This document shows, one piece after another, positions 18,175-26,016 of a stretch of 64,000 nt of DNA. Position 1 is the stretch's first letter. Each line of letters begins with the position of its first letter. The DNA lies in the NCBI RefSeq assembly GCF_005849285.1, contig NZ_CP040517.1, positions 1,990,501 to 2,054,500 on the forward strand, written 5' to 3'. This DNA comes from Luteithermobacter gelatinilyticus. Its GTDB lineage: Bacteria; Pseudomonadota; Alphaproteobacteria; Sphingomonadales; Emcibacteraceae. The notes under the pieces were generated by a model. The model was not told the DNA's origin. It did no database searches and saw only the letters and a program-made list of their open reading frames with translations. The position numbers and the translations under genes were made by a program.

Positions 18175-19509
18175 TTAGAAGCCATAAGCAAATTGAAGTT
18201 TGTATCGGGTCTCATCCGGACGCTCGGCCAGAATGAAATTACGCCGTTCGATCCCTGTCTTCACAGCAATGGTAGGGGCAAGCCAGTAATTGAGACCGAC
18301 ATTCCACCTCTTTTCAGAATTGTCGAGTAGCGCATCGTCAATTTTGACCCGGAATTCTCCATATCGAAACACAGGCTCAAATTTCCCTATGATCGGGTTA
18401 TCGGAAACGTCCGACAGGCGATAGGCCACTTGCGCATACCAACTTTCCCAGGTGGTTTTCTCCAGCGCCCCGTGACCGTCTTCTTCTATAACAGCGCTCT
18501 CACCGCGGGGGTCAACCTTGGCGTTCAGATATTCAAAACGGACATCCCACGGGCCCTTGGCATAGGCCCCGTCAACGCCCCACAAACGATAGTCGCCATT
18601 TTTAGCGGCGATAATATCACCATCAGCCGCGATGCCGGCTTCTTCGTTCAGCGCGGCATCCAGATAGGAGAATCCGACCTCGAAAGAGGAGCTGTGTACC
18701 ACGGCCACACGCCCCCCGATGGATTTGTTGCCGTCATTGTCCTCGCCAAACCCTTCCAATTCCAGTTCATCCTCATCATGACCAAAACGCGGCCCGTTAC
18801 CGACGGCGAGAGAATAGGTAAAGATGAAATCATTGGCGGGAACGCCGCCTCTTAACTGAAAGCCCACATCACTGGTTGGTTGCGCACCGCCATGACCGAA
18901 CCCGGCCGGTGCATTCATGGACCGGTTAATCCAGCTCGGATGCAACCGTTCCTGGAACTGGCCGATGGGGCTCAGATATTTGCCGACAACGAGTGTCACA
19001 TTGTCATGCAGCAGAAAATCCAGTTGTGAATATTCCAGGGCAATTTCGGTTTCGCCGTCACCGCTCGTCTCAATCTCCATTTCCGCCTCAAAGATCAGCC
19101 AGTCCTTGTATTGAAAGTGGAAAGCGGGATTGAACTTACCCGCGACAAAACTGTCATTCTTGCCGCCGGAGACCGCCTCAAACCCGGCATCCGCATATCC
19201 GGCCAGATGCCATTTTGTGTCCGGTTCGGCCTCTCTGGACACATATTTACTCAAGACCGGGTTTTGTGACTGGATTCTGGTTTCCAGTTCCTTTTCCTTT
19301 TTGGAAAGGGTTTGTTCTTTTGTGACAAGGTTATCCTTGAGCTGCAAAAGGTCCTGTTTCAACTGCTCAAGTTCATCAAGCTTTTTTTCAATCTCAATGA
19401 GTTTTTGCTGATAGCCCGCAGGATCTTCCTGTGCCTGGGCCATTGCAGCGCTCCCCAATAACAAAGTTGTCATTAGGGGGGCATACAGTATTTTCTTTCG
19501 TATATGCAT
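18175..19509 (-). CDS. outer-membrane beta-barrel (porin-like) protein with N-terminal coiled coil
   Basis: A 444-residue protein. The ATG at 19509 is preferred because AAGGAAAG lies just upstream; an in-frame ATG at 19524 adds five residues. A signal peptide ends near AMAQAQED. Residues about 30-85 form a coiled coil (KLIEIEKKLDELEQLKQDLL, then KEQTLSKKEKELETRIQ), as in trimeric porins such as OprP/OprO. The rest is beta-barrel with the usual C-terminal Phe (LQFAYGF). The sequence LGKYLSPIGQFQERLHPSW is shared with electron-transfer-associated and phosphate-selective-like porins. It lies at the head of two small cytochrome genes and may serve that module. Confidence 0.8.
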   Translation of the reverse strand: MHIRKKILYAPLMTTLLLGSAAMAQAQEDPAGYQQKLIEIEKKLDELEQLKQDLLQLKDNLVTKEQTLSKKEKELETRIQSQNPVLSKYVSREAEPDTKWHLAGYADAGFEAVSGGKNDSFVAGKFNPAFHFQYKDWLIFEAEMEIETSGDGETEIALEYSQLDFLLHDNVTLVVGKYLSPIGQFQERLHPSWINRSMNAPAGFGHGGAQPTSDVGFQLRGGVPANDFIFTYSLAVGNGPRFGHDEDELELEGFGEDNDGNKSIGGRVAVVHSSSFEVGFSYLDAALNEEAGIAADGDIIAAKNGDYRLWGVDGAYAKGPWDVRFEYLNAKVDPRGESAVIEEDGHGALEKTTWESWYAQVAYRLSDVSDNPIIGKFEPVFRYGEFRVKIDDALLDNSEKRWNVGLNYWLAPTIAVKTGIERRNFILAERPDETRYKLQFAYGF

Positions 19510-19638
19510 GAGCTTTCCTTCCATAAGTGACTAAGAACTGCACGCACGGGACCGCCGCCGCGACACCCGTTCGCGATCAAATTTTCTGAAAACCGTGGTC
19601 TTCAGTTCCCGATTATGTGATGACGGAGAAAGTTCGGA

Positions 19639-19863
19639 TCAGCGATGAGGCATCATATGCTGAACGTCATAGACCCCTTCAAAATAGTAATAGGCCCAGT
19701 AGGCTCCCGTACAGATCGCCGCGAGCGTCCCCGTAACGATCATGACCCATGCCGCCCATTTCATGAGCGAACTGTTTTCCTTTTGCGCAAAATGCAAAAC
19801 GATCAATCCCGACGCCAGCACCGCCACATCAACCATAAACGCAATATCGCCAAGAAATTCCAT
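19639..19863 (-). CDS. small two-helix membrane protein
   Basis: A 74-residue product with two hydrophobic helices (IAFMVDVAVLASGLIVLHF and WAAWVMIVTGTLAAICTGAY) and the short tail DVQHMMPHR, which has two Met and two His and could bind metal. A good GAGG ribosome-binding site stands upstream. It lies between the Met/His-rich protein gene and the porin gene on the same strand. No family is recognised. Confidence 0.65.
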   Translation of the reverse strand: MEFLGDIAFMVDVAVLASGLIVLHFAQKENSSLMKWAAWVMIVTGTLAAICTGAYWAYYYFEGVYDVQHMMPHR

Positions 19864-20068
19864 CGACCCCTCCTTTAAAAACGAGTGTGGATTTCAACTT
19901 CCGTCTTATGGGGTGATACGAATGGCAACGGGGCTGCCCTCAAAAAATCAAACGAAAATGGAAAAATAAAAACAAGCCGGAAAACGGCCTTATAAATATC
20001 GGGACCGGACGATGTGAACAGTTCCACTGACCAGTCCCGCAGCAAGACAAAAGCCGGGTCAAGCGAGC

Positions 20069-20422
20069 TTAATGATTATGCCCGTTTCCCTGATGGCGAT
20101 GTTCAGGCTTCTTGTCGCCTTTCTGATGATGCCCGTCTTTCCCCGCACCGCCATGCATCTTTTTCATTTTATCCATCATCTGGCCCATCTGATCATGCAT
20201 TTTCTTCATTTCGGACCTGTGGCCGGGATCTGACATCTTCTGCATCATATCCCCCATTTTGGTGTGCATGTTTTTCATTTCCTTCATCATCTGCATCATG
20301 TCGGCAGACTGTCCGCTCACCATCTGGTCATGCTGATGCTCTTTAGGCCCGGAAGCAGCATACCCGCTTGCGGGCAGGGACAACAGGGCCGCAATGATTA
20401 ATGTTTTTGTCATGATTTTCAC
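20069..20422 (-). CDS. Met/His-rich periplasmic protein, probable copper/silver binder
   Basis: A 117-residue product with a signal peptide (TLIIAALLSLPASGYA). The mature protein is dominated by Met, His and Lys: SADMMQMMKEMKNMHTKMGD, then MGQMMDKMKKMHGG, and a C-terminus of alternating His (HRHQGNGHNH). Proteins of this kind bind Cu(I) or Ag(I) in the periplasm through thioether and imidazole groups. It follows the sigma-factor module on the same strand, with a 28-bp palindrome between them. Metal buffering is inferred from composition and context. Confidence 0.75.
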   Translation of the reverse strand: MKIMTKTLIIAALLSLPASGYAASGPKEHQHDQMVSGQSADMMQMMKEMKNMHTKMGDMMQKMSDPGHRSEMKKMHDQMGQMMDKMKKMHGGAGKDGHHQKGDKKPEHRHQGNGHNH

Positions 20423-20514
20423 GATTTCATCTCCTGTGAAACTAGTTGTATTCAGGGTCTCGTTTACAAAATGCTGTTCAGCAGTACTGATACGAGACGA
20501 CAGCGGTCATCCCT

Positions 20515-20542
20515 TAGAGTGAATTGTGCACAATTCACTCTA
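20515..20542. promoter_or_regulatory. perfect 28-bp palindrome, TAGAGTGAATT-type element
   Basis: Every base pairs with its mirror: half-site TAGAGTGAATTGTG (20515-20528) and its reverse complement (20529-20542). It lies between the sigma-factor stop codon and the start of the Met/His-rich gene. The core is shared with the hairpin at 8036-8081. It could be an operator or an RNA hairpin; no U-run follows. Confidence 0.85.
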
Positions 20543-20585
20543 GAACAGCCGAGCGACAGAAAGACTGTTCTGTACCGGACAGGGG

Positions 20586-21161
20586 TCAGGAAACGAGTTT
20601 TTTGCGGGCACGGTAAATTCTGGTTTCCACGGTTTTGGTGGTCACGCCGAGGATCTGCGCGCATTCCTCCTGGGGCATGTCCTGCAGCACACACAGGATA
20701 AAGGGGGTTTTCAGCTTATCCGGCAGCCGCGCCACAGAACGGGCCAGTTTCTGAAGCTCCATTTTGTCATCAAGAATTTTATCGGGGCCCGCCCCCTTGA
20801 AAGAAACATTTTCCAGAAAATCATGTGCTTCGTCGGTGTCTGTATAGGCGGTAAAGGATATAAACCGCCTCAAGGTGTTTTTTCGCCCCCAATCCCGGCA
20901 TTTGTTCAGGGCAATCTGAAACGCCCAGGTGGAAAACCGTCGCGACGGATCATAAAGATGAATTTTTTCATAAATACTGACAAAGGTTTCTTGCAGCAGG
21001 TCGTAGGCTTCTTCCCGATCTGTCACATAACGGCAGATGAAGGCATATAACCGCGCCTTATATCGGCGCATGATCTCCTCAAATGCCCCGTGACTGCCCG
21101 CCCTCATTTCCCGGGCCAGGGTTTCATCATCCAAATCTTTATTTTTTATGCCGGCTGCCAT
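20586..21161 (-). CDS. ECF sigma factor, CnrH-like
   Basis: A 191-residue sigma factor starting at MAAGIKNKDLDDETL; this ATG overlaps the end of the CnrX-like gene by 23 bp. Sigma region 2 is seen in MRRYKARLYAFICRYVTDRE, EAYDLLQETFVSIYEKI and FSTWAFQIALNKCRDWGRK. Region 4 is KTPFILCVLQDMPQEECAQI, LGVTTKTVETRIYRARKKL. The gene order is anti-sigma, sensor, sigma, as in cnrYXH of Cupriavidus metallidurans. It should activate metal-stress promoters, probably the genes of this island, when the sensor binds metal. Confidence 0.87.
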   Translation of the reverse strand: MAAGIKNKDLDDETLAREMRAGSHGAFEEIMRRYKARLYAFICRYVTDREEAYDLLQETFVSIYEKIHLYDPSRRFSTWAFQIALNKCRDWGRKNTLRRFISFTAYTDTDEAHDFLENVSFKGAGPDKILDDKMELQKLARSVARLPDKLKTPFILCVLQDMPQEECAQILGVTTKTVETRIYRARKKLVS

Positions 21162-21585
21162 AAAGAACGTCCGCCACGTAATCGTCCAGGATTTCTGATT
21201 GTTCTTCATCCAGCAGGGCGCGCATCTCAAAGATGTGTTTCAAGGTAATTTTCTGAAGTTCGCCCATCGCCTCATGAATGTCATCGACCGCGGCCTGAAC
21301 TTCTGGCGTATAGGCCTTTTCCTCGCGCATCACATCCGCAAGTTTCATATTGGACAGAGCGATCTGATGCTCGTAAAAGGCTTTCTGTTCAGCAAAGACC
21401 TTTTCTATGGGGATCAGCTTTTTTTTCTGTTCCTCCGTCAGATTCAGAATCTCGTGAAATGCCTGATGCGAACCATGGTTGTCCCTGGGTGGCGCCGGAA
21501 AAAACCTTTCGGCCAGAAGAAAACCTGCGCCCGCAATCAGGAACAGGTTAAAGGCAAATACAACAATCTTGAAAATTCTGCTCAT
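21139..21585 (-). CDS. periplasmic heavy-metal sensor, CnrX-like
   Basis: A 148-residue protein with one N-terminal membrane anchor (IVVFAFNLFLIAGAGFLLA) and a periplasmic four-helix domain of the metal_resist/CnrX family. The metal ligands of Cupriavidus CnrX (H42, H46, E63, H119, M123) have exact counterparts at H40, H44, E61, H117 and M121, all shifted by two residues: SHQAFHEIL, IPIEKVF and LKHIFEMRALL. It therefore should sense a soft divalent metal such as Ni or Co, or a related ion. Its ATG overlaps the anti-sigma stop (ATGA at 21582-21585). Confidence 0.85.
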   Translation of the reverse strand: MSRIFKIVVFAFNLFLIAGAGFLLAERFFPAPPRDNHGSHQAFHEILNLTEEQKKKLIPIEKVFAEQKAFYEHQIALSNMKLADVMREEKAYTPEVQAAVDDIHEAMGELQKITLKHIFEMRALLDEEQSEILDDYVADVLYGSRHKK

Positions 21586-21908
21586 TGGGACACATTCAGC
21601 AAGGTTGACGGCAACAGGTTATTATCCGCCGTAAGCACCTCAAGACCCAACTGGTCCTGAGGAAACAGGGGGGATGCCTTTTGCGTCACCGCCCCCATAT
21701 ACAGCCCCAGAAACAACGTCAGAGCCATCGCCGGAATCCCCACATAGGAAGGCACGCCGAAACAGGCTTTCAGCCAGCCTGCCAAACCACGACTTTCGGC
21801 AACCCTGTGCTGAAGCCGCAGGTTCACGTCTTTTTCCAGTGAAACCAAATCACTTTCAAAGTTCACTCTCGCATAACTGTTGAGAAGATCGTCTATTTTT
21901 TTGTCCAT
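21582..21908 (-). CDS. membrane anti-sigma factor, CnrY-like
   Basis: The ORF extends to 21968, but MDKKIDDLLNSYARVNFESD at 21908 is the natural beginning, giving 108 residues. The N-terminal cytosolic part would hold the sigma factor, and a single membrane helix follows (YVGIPAMALTLFLGLYMGAV). The short periplasmic tail would meet the sensor. Sequence similarity to known CnrY is weak; the call rests on layout, position before a CnrX-like sensor and a sigma factor, and four-base coupling to the sensor gene. Confidence 0.75.
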   Translation of the reverse strand: MDKKIDDLLNSYARVNFESDLVSLEKDVNLRLQHRVAESRGLAGWLKACFGVPSYVGIPAMALTLFLGLYMGAVTQKASPLFPQDQLGLEVLTADNNLLPSTLLNVSQ

Positions 21909-22003
21909 TTTAATACCCTTTATAATGAAGCAGCCCCTTTGGTCCCGGGCCATACGCGTCCCCGTCACACGCAGGATACATCACAATGTATATACCAGTC
22001 AGG

Positions 22004-22423
22004 TCACATCTGATGTTTTTTATATTTAATGCCGTTGGCCCGCTGCAATTCACGAATATAGGCAATAATAAGCTCTGTTTGCTTCCGGCTGACATGCCGC
22101 TGCGGCAACATATTGCCAAACCGCCAGTGATGCTGGGGCACACCGCTCTGCACTGCCCGGTAAAAAGCCATATCCGAATGATGGCCCGGATTATAGATGT
22201 CATGCAACAAGGGAGGGCCCTGTTCGGTGCCCAACGCATTGACCCCATGACATTGGGCGCAGTTTTTATTGAAAAGCTCCAGACCTTTTTGCGCCGCAGC
22301 AGAAAACGCCGGGATAACAACCTGTTGTCGGGACGATATCCCCTGTGTTTCGTTTTTATTCCATACGGCATAAACAGCCGCCAGCGCCCCCAGCAAAATC
22401 ATCACACCTACAAACTTACCCAC
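22004..22423 (-). CDS. membrane-anchored or secreted cytochrome c
   Basis: A 139-residue protein with an N-terminal hydrophobic segment (FVGVMILLGALAAVYAVW) that may remain as an anchor, and a single haem motif NCAQCHG (C55, C58, H59). The later part contains GPPLLHDIYNPGHHSDMAFY and WRFGNMLPQRHVSRKQ, with a plausible distal Met in GNMLP. This type is often found beside copper-resistance genes. It starts the minus-strand run of the metal island and diverges from the efflux genes, separated from the anti-sigma gene by 95 bp. Confidence 0.83.
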   Translation of the reverse strand: MGKFVGVMILLGALAAVYAVWNKNETQGISSRQQVVIPAFSAAAQKGLELFNKNCAQCHGVNALGTEQGPPLLHDIYNPGHHSDMAFYRAVQSGVPQHHWRFGNMLPQRHVSRKQTELIIAYIRELQRANGIKYKKHQM

Positions 22424-22764
22424 TCAACTCTCTCCCTGAATACGGTCTCAGTTTTTCAATACTCCCGGTCTTTAAAATATTGCGGGTTGGTTTTGCGTTC
22501 CGAGTCGCAAAACATGTTATGACTTACAAAAAAACCGGTTTTGAGGCCAGTTTCTGGAAAAACGACTAAGTCACTGTATTTTATGTATTATTACAACAAA
22601 ATACTCTCATGACATTTTAAACTGGCTTTATTAATACGAAAAAATAATCCCCATCCCTTATAAAAATACTGAAAAAGCAGTTTTTTTTGCCTGAGAGCAT
22701 TTGCTGCTTGACGACGTCCAGCTAATCGCCCAAATATCCCTATATGTTTACGAGGGTACGACAT
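22424..22764. other. divergent promoter region of the metal island
   Basis: This 341-bp AT-rich gap lies between the cytochrome gene (leftward) and the His-rich/Cus genes (rightward), so both transcription units should start here. I see no coding sequence. No confident sigma-factor box could be assigned by eye. Confidence 0.5.
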
Positions 22765-23229
22765 ATGATCCGGCAGCAGGGAAAAAGCCTTCTTTTTCTC
22801 ATTGTCGCTGTGGTTCTTGGACAACTGGCGTCGTCTGTGCCAGCAACGGCCCATGCGGCTATGGCCATGGATCACATGGCCTGTGGCCAAGATCATCATG
22901 TTCAGGATCATCATGTTCAGGGTCACCAGGGCCAAAATCATCAGGCTCAACATCCCTCATCGCCAACGGCTTCAATGTCTGAACTCTGCTGTGATCTGAC
23001 AGAGGGAACCCCTTCCGCCTCCCTAGGCGAGCCGACGGTTGTCCCCATGTCCGCCGATTTGGCCTGTTATGATGCCTGCATGACGTTTTGCATCGCCCTT
23101 CATGCGGCGCTTCCCCTGCCGGACAGTACGGTCCGCACCTTTGCCACGCCATCTGCGCCGCATCGTCCTGATATGGATGATCCGACGGCATATATTTCCG
23201 ACTTCATTTCTCCTCCACCCAAGGCCTAA
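22765..23229 (+). CDS. His-rich secreted protein before the Cus efflux genes
   Basis: The ATG at 22765 has GAGGG eight bases upstream, so it is preferred over the in-frame ATG at 22744; this gives 154 residues. The signal peptide (SLLFLIVAVVLGQLASSVPA) is followed by a His-rich stretch made from short direct repeats (DHHVQDHHVQGHQGQNHQ). Cysteines follow in SELCCDL and DLACYDACMTFC, then a Pro-rich tail. It probably binds metal in the periplasm ahead of the efflux pump. It precedes the outer-membrane efflux gene by 95 bp. No named family is recognised. Confidence 0.72.
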   Translation: MIRQQGKSLLFLIVAVVLGQLASSVPATAHAAMAMDHMACGQDHHVQDHHVQGHQGQNHQAQHPSSPTASMSELCCDLTEGTPSASLGEPTVVPMSADLACYDACMTFCIALHAALPLPDSTVRTFATPSAPHRPDMDDPTAYISDFISPPPKA

Positions 23230-23324
23230 TTCGGCCCGCACTTTCTTTGTTACGTGTTTCGTAACTCCTGCGACCTGAACTGATCAGGCCGCAAAAAATT
23301 CCATTCCCTTATGGAGGAAAACAT

Positions 23325-24578
23325 ATGATTAGAACCCTTCCGCTTCTGCTTGCGGCATGGGGCTTTCTGTCCGGAATAGCCACCGTCGCCACCGCAGAGG
23401 AAACATTAACGATGGACCGGGCTGTAGCTCTAGCGCTCAAGGCCAATGACCCGTCCGCAACCCGATTCAAACAGCAGGGGGATGCGCTTGCTGAACAGGC
23501 CATTGCCGAAAGCCAGCTCCCGGATCCGAAACTTAGCCTGGATATGGCCAACTGGCCCGTGGACAGTTTCAGTTATACCCAGGAGCCCATGACGCAGGTC
23601 AAGATCGGCATTCAGCAATCCGTGCCCCGGGGCAAGACCCTGTCCTATAATCGTGAAAAACGGGAAGCCGAAGCCCGCGCAGAATATGAAAAATACAATC
23701 TGCAGACCCGGAACATCATTCTTGATGTCCGGCAGGCCTGGCTGGAGCTGTATTATTGGCGTAAGGCTCGCGAACAAGTCGAAAAAAGCCGTGAAGAAAT
23801 CAAGGAACTCATCGCGGTAATCGAAAGTGTCTATGTCACAGGCCGCCAGACCAGCCAGGACTTGCTCAGGGCCGAACTGGAACTCAGCATCCTGGATGAC
23901 CGGTTGATCGACGTGGATCGGCAAATCGACATGACCAAAGCCGACCTCGCCCGCCTGATCGGGGGGGAGGCCGCCTCTTTGCCACTGGCGGATCACCTGC
24001 CGGTTCTGCTGTTCCCTTCGGAAAAGGAAGTGATCAGGGACAAACTCACCCAGCACCCCGCCGTGAAGGTGGATGACGCCATCATCACCGCCCGGACAAA
24101 AGCCATCAATATTGCCGAGGAACAATATAAACCCGGCTGGACGGTGCGTGCGGGATATGGTTTCCGGGGCAACGAACGGTCCGATTTTGCCTCTCTGGGC
24201 GTCACTATGGATGTGCCGCTGTTTACCGCCAACCGACAGGACAAGGCTCTGTCCGCGGCAAAACTCAAGCGACATGCTGCCCGCCTCAGCCGAGACGAGA
24301 AACTTCTGGAACTTTATAAATTCCTGGAGCGGACCTATTCGGACTGGAAGGGTCTGGAAGACCGGATCAAGCTTTATAAAAAAGTGGTCATTAACCGTGC
24401 GGACGAAACCAGTCTGGCCTCTCTCGACGCCTATCGCAACAGGGTCGCCGATTTTCCGGAACTGATCCGCTCCCGTCTTGCCGTGCTCGATGCGGAACTG
24501 ACCCTCATTCGTCTGCAAACAAACTATCTTCAGGCTCAGTCCCGCCTCTTGTTCCTGGAAGGAGAATACAATGAATAA
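23325..24578 (+). CDS. cusC: outer-membrane efflux protein (CusC/TolC family)
   Basis: A 417-residue protein with a signal peptide (ends near VATAEE) and GGAGG before its ATG. It shows the paired helix-coil-strand halves of the OEP family: LPDPKLSLDMANWPVDSFSY and QSVPRGKTLSYNREKREAEA in the first half, and LGVTMDVPLFTANRQDKALS in the second. It forms the outer-membrane duct of a heavy-metal RND pump. Its stop overlaps the adaptor start by 8 bp (24571-24578). The partner pump is of the CusA class, which is why the CusC name is used; the OEP sequence alone does not fix the metal. Confidence 0.87.
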   Translation: MIRTLPLLLAAWGFLSGIATVATAEETLTMDRAVALALKANDPSATRFKQQGDALAEQAIAESQLPDPKLSLDMANWPVDSFSYTQEPMTQVKIGIQQSVPRGKTLSYNREKREAEARAEYEKYNLQTRNIILDVRQAWLELYYWRKAREQVEKSREEIKELIAVIESVYVTGRQTSQDLLRAELELSILDDRLIDVDRQIDMTKADLARLIGGEAASLPLADHLPVLLFPSEKEVIRDKLTQHPAVKVDDAIITARTKAINIAEEQYKPGWTVRAGYGFRGNERSDFASLGVTMDVPLFTANRQDKALSAAKLKRHAARLSRDEKLLELYKFLERTYSDWKGLEDRIKLYKKVVINRADETSLASLDAYRNRVADFPELIRSRLAVLDAELTLIRLQTNYLQAQSRLLFLEGEYNE

Positions 24579-26016
24579 AAAACAGCTTGTCATATTGGGG
24601 ACCGTTTTATTAACAGGGGCGGCGCTGGGCTACGGTTTTGCGCATCTGCCCTCAGCCGATTCCGCCCCTACCGAAACCGGACAAAAAAGGGAAATCCTAT
24701 ACTGGGTCGCCCCGATGGATGCCAATTACCGCTCCGACAAACCCGGGAAATCTCCCATGGGCATGGATCTGATCCCGGTCTATGCGGATGACGCCGCGGC
24801 GGAGAGTGCAGAAGAACCGGCCCTTAAAATCAATCCTGCCGTCGTCAACAATCTTGGCGTGCGTACTGCCAAAGTCGAAAGATCGACCCTGTATCACCCT
24901 GTTCATACCGTGGGGTATGTCACACCGGATGATGACAAGATCAGCCTTATTGACGTGCGGACGGAAGGTTGGATCGAAAAACTTTATGTGAAGACTGAAA
25001 ATGAATGGGTCAAAAAAGGCGACCCCTTATTCAAAATCTATTCCCCGCAACTCGTCACGGCCCAAACCGAATATCTTCAGGCTGTAAAGCGTAACAACGC
25101 CTCCCTCATCAAAGCCTCGGAGGATCGCCTGAAAGCCCTCGGCATGAGAGACAAACAAATCCGCACACTCAGAAAAAAACGACAGGTCGAAAGTCTGACG
25201 GATATCCTGGCCCCGCAGGACGGCGTCATTCTCACGCTGAATGTTCGCGAGGGGATGTTTGTGAAACCCGGCGATACTGTCCTCAAGCTGGCCGACCTTT
25301 CCTCGGTCTGGGTCATGGCGGAAATTTTCGAAAATCATATCGCCTGGGTCGCCCAGGGACAGGCCGCTGAAATGACCATTGCCGGGAAACCCGAAAAAAC
25401 CTGGCAGGGGGTTGTCGATTATGTGTATCCGGTCGTCGATCCCGTTAGCCGGACTGTGAAACTGCGGTTGCGGTTTGAAAATCCCGATCTTTTTCTGAAA
25501 CCCAATATGTACAGCAAAGTTCGGATCAAGGGGCGCTCTCGGGAAAACGCGCTACATATCCCGCGGGAAGCTTTGATCAGAACCGGCAGTTCTGAACGGG
25601 TCATCCTTGCTCTGGGAGAAGGAAAGTTCCGGCCGGCCCAGGTTGTTTCCGGCCTTGAGGCGGGAGACCGCATCGAAATCCTGTCCGGCCTGCATGAAGG
25701 CGAAACCATCGTCACGTCTGCCCAGTTCCTGCTGGATTCCGAAGCCAGCATGAGCGTCGGCCTGATGCGTTTGCATACGGAAACCGGCAACAGCACCGAA
25801 GCAACGGATCATGCGATAGATCATTCAACACTGTCCCATGACCCGGCTTCCCATGATCCGGCTTCCCATGAGGGCGGCGACCACAGCCAGATGGATCATT
25901 CTGGCCATTCAGATCATTCTGGCCATTCAGATCATTCTGAAATGTCCCATGACCCCGCTGCGGGAACGGCAACGGCAACGGAAATGGAACCGGGAAAGGG
26001 GATGGACCATGATTAA
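24571..26016 (+). CDS. cusB: RND efflux periplasmic adaptor (CusB-like)
   Basis: A 481-residue adaptor with an N-terminal anchor, then a heavy-metal-binding domain YWVAPMDANYRSDKPGKSPM (residues about 48-70), followed by GMDLIPVY. Then come the barrel-sandwich and hairpin domains (TEGWIEKLYVKTENEWVKKG, TDILAPQDGVILTLNVREGM). The C-terminal about 75 residues are a His/Asp/Ser-rich tail built on 15- and 18-bp direct DNA repeats (SHDPASHDPASHEGGDHSQM, then HSGHSDHSGHSDHSEM), suited to metal binding. The tail region may vary by repeat slippage. The stop codon overlaps the pump ATG. Confidence 0.9.
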   Translation: MNKKQLVILGTVLLTGAALGYGFAHLPSADSAPTETGQKREILYWVAPMDANYRSDKPGKSPMGMDLIPVYADDAAAESAEEPALKINPAVVNNLGVRTAKVERSTLYHPVHTVGYVTPDDDKISLIDVRTEGWIEKLYVKTENEWVKKGDPLFKIYSPQLVTAQTEYLQAVKRNNASLIKASEDRLKALGMRDKQIRTLRKKRQVESLTDILAPQDGVILTLNVREGMFVKPGDTVLKLADLSSVWVMAEIFENHIAWVAQGQAAEMTIAGKPEKTWQGVVDYVYPVVDPVSRTVKLRLRFENPDLFLKPNMYSKVRIKGRSRENALHIPREALIRTGSSERVILALGEGKFRPAQVVSGLEAGDRIEILSGLHEGETIVTSAQFLLDSEASMSVGLMRLHTETGNSTEATDHAIDHSTLSHDPASHDPASHEGGDHSQMDHSGHSDHSGHSDHSEMSHDPAAGTATATEMEPGKGMDHD

